Below, piece after piece: positions 59,473 through 64,000 of a stretch of DNA of 64,000 bases. The stretch lies in the NCBI GenBank assembly GCA_949291125.1, contig CASEUJ010000032.1, forward strand, positions 1 through 64,000, in the 5' to 3' direction. Position numbers and translations under genes: made by a program. The stretch is from an uncultured Ruminococcus sp. (GTDB lineage Bacteria; Bacillota; Clostridia; Oscillospirales; Ruminococcaceae). How positions within the stretch are numbered: position 1 is the first letter of the stretch; each line of letters opens with the position of its first letter. Below the pieces are notes generated by a model. That model was not told the origin of the DNA and searched no databases. It saw only the letters and a program-made list of their open reading frames with translations.

Positions 59473-62445
59473 TTATGCCGCGATCAGTCGCAGACGCATC
59501 ATTGCCAGATCAATCGCATTGATCACATAATCTCCGTTCAAATCACCGGCACGCCAGTCCGTCAGACTGGCGCCACCCAACAGCCACCGCTGTAACAGGA
59601 TCACATCGGCAATGCTGCATACGCCGTCGCCATTGACATCGCCCGATGCCGTCGGCGTTGTCGGTACAGTTGCAGAAGTGCCCGGAATCACACTTGCCGT
59701 GGTGGTTGTGGAAGTCACTGTTTTTTCGGTTGTTGCTGGATTGGTATGGGTTGTGGTGGTGGCTGCCGCCGATACAGTTGTAGTCGTTTTGGTTGTGGTC
59801 GTAGTCGTCGTCTGTGCCGCCGTGGTTGTCGTCACCGCCGGAATCTCCTCTGTAATCAATTTCCACTTTTGGCAGGCGCTTCCCGTCGGCTCCCACTGCC
59901 CCACATTGGCGCCGATGGTCATAGAAGCACTTTCTACTTCCACCAAACGGGTATCACCAGAGGCATGGCTTAAAATTCCGTAGGTGCCATCGAGATTTTT
60001 GGTAAATCGGAACAGCTGTGCGCTATCCCTGGTGGAAAATGCTACAATATCGATATTCGCGCCATTTGCGCTGCCTTCCGCCTTCAGGGCATAGCCATTA
60101 TCCTGTACCGAACGAATCCAGTAATAATTGCCTGAACCAAAGCTGCGCAGAATCCACTTTTGACAGTCTGCGCCGTTGGATTCCCATTGACGAACATTGG
60201 TATTGTCCGCCATATTGGCGTCCTGAATATCCATCACAAGCCCAGAGTTTGCGTTCTCAAACGTGTACATCACACCGGTATCCATAGAACAGCCCGGATC
60301 AGTGATCGGCTCTAATTCCCACTCTTGACAGGAGGCGCCGTTACGAGTCCACTGCTGGACATTGGCTCCGGATGCAGTGGAGCCGTCTGCCACTTCGATC
60401 ACAGATGCATCGCCAGTGATTTTGGTGCGGATCTGGTACGTACCGCTGCCGGTATCCACCAGCTTGAACTGCTGATTGGTACCGCCGTTATACTGGTAGA
60501 TATCAATATTGGTGCCGTCGGCAGTTCCCTTTGCAGCAACATCCAACACATATGTTCCTCCATCGCCCACAGCCGACGCAAGATAATAGTAGCCGTCACC
60601 GGCGCTGAAAAATTTCCAGATATCGTGGACTGCTGTCCCGTCGCTGCCCCACTGTTGGACATTGGCGCCGTTTTCTGCCGCCGCACCGGCAACCTGGAGA
60701 TAGAGCCCGGAGTTCACATTGCGAATGCGATAGGTTTCGCCGTCAAGAAAGCTTCCTACCGTTTCGGTAATGACCTCGCCGCCGGGCGCCTCGGTATAGC
60801 CGGCGCTCGGCACACCCGGCGTATCCATACGCAGGTACATCATATTATTTTTGTTCGACTGCGCACCGCTATAGCTGGTGCAATAGGTCTTGGCAGCGGA
60901 TGCCGAGAGTTTCACATAATCATAATTGGTGGTCGGGCGCCAGGTACATGCGCTGGCAGTGCTGCGGCTGTCGGAACCGATGTCTGTGCGCCCACAGCTG
61001 CTGTCCCAGCTGGAGCCAGAGTCCGCAAAGGAGCCGGGATAGGTGATCTCATTCCAGTCACAGACAATATTTCCGCCGTTTTCATAGCGGCAATTCTCCG
61101 CAAAGATTTTTGATGCGGTGTGTACGGTATAGCCCATACTGAAATCGTTGACATAGTTATTGAGCGAGTGGAAATAGCCATAACGCATCAGTCCCGGGCC
61201 GCGCGTCAGCGTCTTTTCAAAACGATTGCCGGCGATGGTCATGCGCGGGAAGTTGTTGTAGTCGTGATACGAGTCTGTGGAGTCGTCTGGGTAACCCAGA
61301 ATCAAGCCGTATTCATGCAGCCCGAAGGAACTGTCGGAAACCGTGCAATAGTCCGCGTCGTAACAGCAAGCCAAAAACTTATCCCAGTCCTCCAATCCGG
61401 TGGAGGCAGTGTTATAGTCGCTGTGTCCCACAAAGGTACAGTGGTCGACCCAGAGATTTTGTCCCGACCCGAAATAGACCACGATCGAGTCGTTGCCGTT
61501 GGACTCGGCATCATGTTGCAGCTCAAAGTTTTTGATTATCAGGTTGTTGCCCGTGCCACGGCTCGACGAGGTGCAGAACTGAACGTTATAGAGCGTATGT
61601 GCGCCATAGCTGCCGACGATCGTCTTATTGTCGTGGACATAGATTCTGCCGTCCGGGCAGTAATAGCGGCCGGAAGAGTCCTTTGTGAGTCCAGTAACAC
61701 GGATATCTGCCGTCACAAGAATGGTATAGGGAGTATCAGATTCGGCGTATTCTTTGAGCTGATCGAACGTCGATACTTCAACTACTTCGCCGAACAGCCC
61801 GCCGATGTCTGCTGCTTTGACTGCGCCGGTGTTGTCGTCCTTGCAATACCCGGCAAAGCCCTGTAACCCGTCGGGATTCAAGAGCCACAGTTGGCTGTCA
61901 GCGCCGGTATAGTTCGAAAGGGTCATGCCAGATGTCCCCTGCGTCAGCGCAAGGGAGGTGTCGGAATAATTCACGATCTTATAATAGAGATCGTTCCCGT
62001 GGGCGTCCTGCTGTACCGGGATCACATACCAGTGCTGGGACTGTGCGGATTCGCTGCCATAGAGAATGACGCTGGTACCGGCGGAAACCTGATAATTTTT
62101 CGGTGTCAGAAGTCTGCCCGATTGGGCGTTTGTAAACTTAAAAAATGTGCCCTTCGAATCTGTGCCAACACGATCCATCCGCCACGATGCGAAGAGGTCA
62201 CTACCCAGCGCCTTAGCAGAGATCGATGCACCATCCGCAGTACCATCGGCGGTAAGCACCTTTGCGTTATCCTTGGTGGCGATGTGCATCAGCGTTACGG
62301 GATAGTCCACTGATGCGGCAGAAGCCGAAAGGGTAAGCCAGGACGGAGATGGTTCCAGTCCCGTACCAAACAATGGCATCAGCCACGCAAGCGTCAGCAA
62401 GAGTGTCAACACGACACTCTGCCACAGACGTTTTGTCAAATGCAT
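59473..62445 (-). CDS. Secreted pectate lyase (PL1) with three ricin-type lectin domains and dockerin, 990 aa
   Basis: Signal peptide (1-45). Then a ricin-B/CBM13 domain (about 50-200; SAQSQHWYVIPV). Then a PL1 beta-helix (about 215-545) with NLWVDHCTFVGHSDYN, DSSFGLHEYGLILGY and a conserved Arg region LTRGPGLMRYGYFHSLNNY. Two further ricin/CBM13 domains follow (about 575-715 and 720-865; QQWGSDGT, QCQKW-type ends), then a Thr-only linker and a dockerin (DVNGDGVCSIADVILLQRWL; DLNGDYVINAIDLAMMRL). It cleaves polygalacturonate by beta-elimination while held in a cohesin complex. AGGAGG precedes the ATG. Confidence 0.93.
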   Translation of the reverse strand: MHLTKRLWQSVVLTLLLTLAWLMPLFGTGLEPSPSWLTLSASAASVDYPVTLMHIATKDNAKVLTADGTADGASISAKALGSDLFASWRMDRVGTDSKGTFFKFTNAQSGRLLTPKNYQVSAGTSVILYGSESAQSQHWYVIPVQQDAHGNDLYYKIVNYSDTSLALTQGTSGMTLSNYTGADSQLWLLNPDGLQGFAGYCKDDNTGAVKAADIGGLFGEVVEVSTFDQLKEYAESDTPYTILVTADIRVTGLTKDSSGRYYCPDGRIYVHDNKTIVGSYGAHTLYNVQFCTSSSRGTGNNLIIKNFELQHDAESNGNDSIVVYFGSGQNLWVDHCTFVGHSDYNTASTGLEDWDKFLACCYDADYCTVSDSSFGLHEYGLILGYPDDSTDSYHDYNNFPRMTIAGNRFEKTLTRGPGLMRYGYFHSLNNYVNDFSMGYTVHTASKIFAENCRYENGGNIVCDWNEITYPGSFADSGSSWDSSCGRTDIGSDSRSTASACTWRPTTNYDYVKLSASAAKTYCTSYSGAQSNKNNMMYLRMDTPGVPSAGYTEAPGGEVITETVGSFLDGETYRIRNVNSGLYLQVAGAAAENGANVQQWGSDGTAVHDIWKFFSAGDGYYYLASAVGDGGTYVLDVAAKGTADGTNIDIYQYNGGTNQQFKLVDTGSGTYQIRTKITGDASVIEVADGSTASGANVQQWTRNGASCQEWELEPITDPGCSMDTGVMYTFENANSGLVMDIQDANMADNTNVRQWESNGADCQKWILRSFGSGNYYWIRSVQDNGYALKAEGSANGANIDIVAFSTRDSAQLFRFTKNLDGTYGILSHASGDTRLVEVESASMTIGANVGQWEPTGSACQKWKLITEEIPAVTTTTAAQTTTTTTTKTTTTVSAAATTTTHTNPATTEKTVTSTTTTASVIPGTSATVPTTPTASGDVNGDGVCSIADVILLQRWLLGGASLTDWRAGDLNGDYVINAIDLAMMRLRLIAA

Positions 62446-62613
62446 AGTCCATTCCTCCTGAAAATCACAAATTTGCCGCAGAACCAGTTTACGGCATAAG
62501 TCAGAAACTATCGCATATATTATACATCTTTTTTCCGGATTTGTAAAGAGGTTTTGTAATTTTTATATAAAATATCCTGAACACATGCTCCTACATCGTA
62601 GCGAATGATGCAA

Positions 62614-62654
62614 AAAACCGGCACAGACGAAATTAAAACGTCTGTGCCGGTTTT
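62614..62654 (-). terminator. Terminator of the tRNA-Ser pair
   Basis: Perfect 16-base arms AAAACCGGCACAGACG and CGTCTGTGCCGGTTTT, followed by T6 on the minus strand. The 62446-62613 spacer shows no gene. Confidence 0.95.
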
Positions 62655-62667
62655 CAGCCAATGATTC

Positions 62668-62757
62668 TGGCGCGGAAGGAGGGATTTGAACCCTCGCGCC
62701 GGTTTCCCGACCTACTCCCTTAGCAGGGGAGCCCCTTCACCACTTGGGTACTTCCGC
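62668..62757 (-). tRNA. tRNA-Ser (GCT)
   Basis: 90 bases with encoded CCA on the minus strand. Acceptor starts GCGGAAG, anticodon loop CTGCTAA, long variable arm, T loop TTCAAAT. Reads AGC/AGT. Confidence 0.95.
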
Positions 62758-62825
62758 AAATGTTGAATCTGTTCTCTATTTCATGAAGCAGGAACGCCTT
62801 TTGACGCCCTGTCGGAGTTTTCAGG

Positions 62826-62914
<89 letters not shown>

Positions 62915-62946
62915 ATGTTGTACGCGCCGCAAATTACAGCTTTATT

Positions 62947-62975
62947 ATTATACTATAAAATCAGTCGTTTGTCAA
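62947..62975 (-). promoter_or_regulatory. Promoter of the tRNA-Ser pair
   Basis: TTGACA (62970-62975), 17 bases, TATAAT (62947-62952) on the minus strand. The A+T-rich 62976-63140 stretch holds nothing else. Confidence 0.9.
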
Positions 62976-63143
62976 GTGATTTTTCAGAAAAAGCCAGATT
63001 CTATCTGCCTCGTTTTTGATTTTGAAATTTTCAGAAGATTTCTTTTTGTTTATGATAAATAAAATCAAAAATATTCAGGATATTTCAATTCTTCTACTTT
63101 ATTTTATAAGATAATACGCATATCATAATCATCAACAGAAAAA

Positions 63144-63180
63144 GCACGACACAGCGCATTGGGTGTGCGCCATGTCGTGC
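63144..63180 (-). terminator. Terminator of thrS
   Basis: GCACGACA and TGTCGTGC outer arms with inner GCGCA/TGTGC pairing; TTTTTCTG follows on the minus strand. Confidence 0.9.
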
Positions 63181-63236
63181 GAATGTGCATGGATCGGATT
63201 GCAACCCAAAAAGAGGATCGCGAATCTCCGATGCGA

Positions 63237-64000
63237 TTATTTTTGTTTGGTGTCGACCTCTTCGACGAGCATTGCCTGCAAAGCATCGACCGTCATGCTG
63301 CCGAGATCCTCACCGTTGCGGCGGCGAACAGCGACAGTCTTTTCTTCACATTCCTTATCGCCGATGGTCAGCATATACGGCACTTTTTCGAGCGTCGCCT
63401 GACGGATCTTATAACCGACCTTTTCTGCGCGGCTATCCACTTCCACACGCAGCCCCGCCTGTTCGAGTTGTGCCTTGACTTCATATGCAAAGTCGAGGTG
63501 GCGGTCTGCGATCGGCACTAAGCGCACCTGTTCCGGTGCGAGCCACAGCGGAAGTGCACCAGCAAAATGCTCCAGCATATACGCCAGCGTGCGCTCATAG
63601 CATCCGAGAGAAGTCCGGTGGATGATATACGGCAGCTTTTTCTGGCCGTCCTTGTCCTTATAGTACATCCCGAACTTCTCTGCCAACAGCATGTCAATCT
63701 GGATGGTCACGATCGTATCTTCCTTACCGAACACGTTCTTATATTGGATATCCAGCTTCGGACCATAGAACGCCGCCTCGTCGATGCCGACGGTATATTC
63801 CACGCCAAGGTGGTCGAGGATCTGACCCATGACGCGCTGTGCTTCTTCCCACTGTTCTGCGGTGCCCTCATATTTATTGTTCGGATTCGCCGGATCCCAC
63901 TGGGAAAAGCGGAAGGTACAGTCTTCCAGCATGCCAACCGTATCAAGCATATACTTTGCCAGTTCCAGACAGCCCTTGAATTCCTGTTCGAGCTGATCTG
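63237..64000 (-). CDS. thrS: Threonyl-tRNA synthetase, C-terminal 254 residues
   Basis: Open to the right edge, so the N-terminal TGS, editing and part of the catalytic domain are outside. Visible are class II core pieces FRFSQWDPANP, EAAFYGPKLDIQYKNVFG and motif 3 HRTSLGCYERTLAYMLEHFAGALP (written here in parts: HRTSLGCYERT and LAYMLEHFAGALP). The anticodon-binding domain follows (LVPIADRHLDFAYEV; KIRQATLEKVPYMLTIGDKE). It charges tRNA-Thr. A terminator lies about 60 bases after the stop. Confidence 0.97.
   Translation of the reverse strand, partial: DQLEQEFKGCLELAKYMLDTVGMLEDCTFRFSQWDPANPNNKYEGTAEQWEEAQRVMGQILDHLGVEYTVGIDEAAFYGPKLDIQYKNVFGKEDTIVTIQIDMLLAEKFGMYYKDKDGQKKLPYIIHRTSLGCYERTLAYMLEHFAGALPLWLAPEQVRLVPIADRHLDFAYEVKAQLEQAGLRVEVDSRAEKVGYKIRQATLEKVPYMLTIGDKECEEKTVAVRRRNGEDLGSMTVDALQAMLVEEVDTKQK

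Overview
This 64 kb window looks like chromosome from an anaerobic, plant-polysaccharide-degrading Firmicute of the Ruminococcus / Oscillospiraceae type. Four secreted proteins end in dockerin modules (a PPC-domain protein, a BspA-type leucine-rich-repeat protein, a lysozyme-like SH3 protein and a pectate lyase with ricin-type lectin domains), and the window opens with the tail of a GH16 beta-glucanase. Flavodiiron protein, desulfoferrodoxin and ferritin fit a strict anaerobe, and spoVAC, spoVAD and spoVAE fit a spore former. Base composition is about half G+C by eye, except for an A+T-richer block at about 33.8-41.1 kb. The species cannot be fixed from the window alone.

Layout. 0-9.8 kb: GH16 tail, a FtsX-type ABC exporter, a decayed secreted gene, a trans-aconitate-type methyltransferase, and the alpha-glucan pair glgP-malQ. 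9.9-15.2 kb: a compact operon MBOAT acyltransferase - DHHW protein - FkbH-like protein - acyl carrier protein, probably a polysaccharide acylation machine whose donor is carried on ACP. 15.4-17 kb: SPFH/NfeD membrane pair. 17.2-20 kb: two tandem dockerin genes with related promoters and a recombination scar behind them. 20-28 kb: BofC-like protein, class A PBP, rRNA methyltransferase, triple-PepSY protein, GH3 lipoprotein and a DUF5050-like protein. 28.3-33.8 kb: spoVAC, an epimerase, birA, and the ylxM-ffh-rpsP-khpA cluster.

34-41 kb: an SCP2-like protein with a histone-H1-like tail, then an acquired-looking module (LytTR response regulator, GHKL kinase, ABC ATPase, FtsX permease, small coupled protein) with a LytTR-type operator and a decayed XRE regulator at its head. 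41.4-42.9 kb: spoVAD-spoVAE behind a sigma-G-type promoter; spoVAC, 13 kb away, carries the same promoter type with the same spacing. 43-49.4 kb: tRNA-Met and tRNA-Glu, an oxygen/iron defence group, the dockerin lysozyme and a PfkB sugar kinase. 49.4-52 kb: a PadR-DUF1700-DUF4097 envelope-sensing operon that also holds a permuted-papain-like protein and appears to run into the sugar kinase.

52.1-59.4 kb: nine intact co-directional phage-type genes (terminase small and large, portal, capsid, protease-like, connector and tail/hub proteins) with a perfect 26-bp palindrome in front. No integrase, tape measure, lysis or replication gene is present, so it reads as a domesticated or minimal packaging module. 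59.4-64 kb: the 990-residue dockerin pectate lyase, two tRNA-Ser genes and the 3' part of thrS. The two best candidates for undescribed biology are the ACP-dependent acylation operon and the compact phage-derived module.
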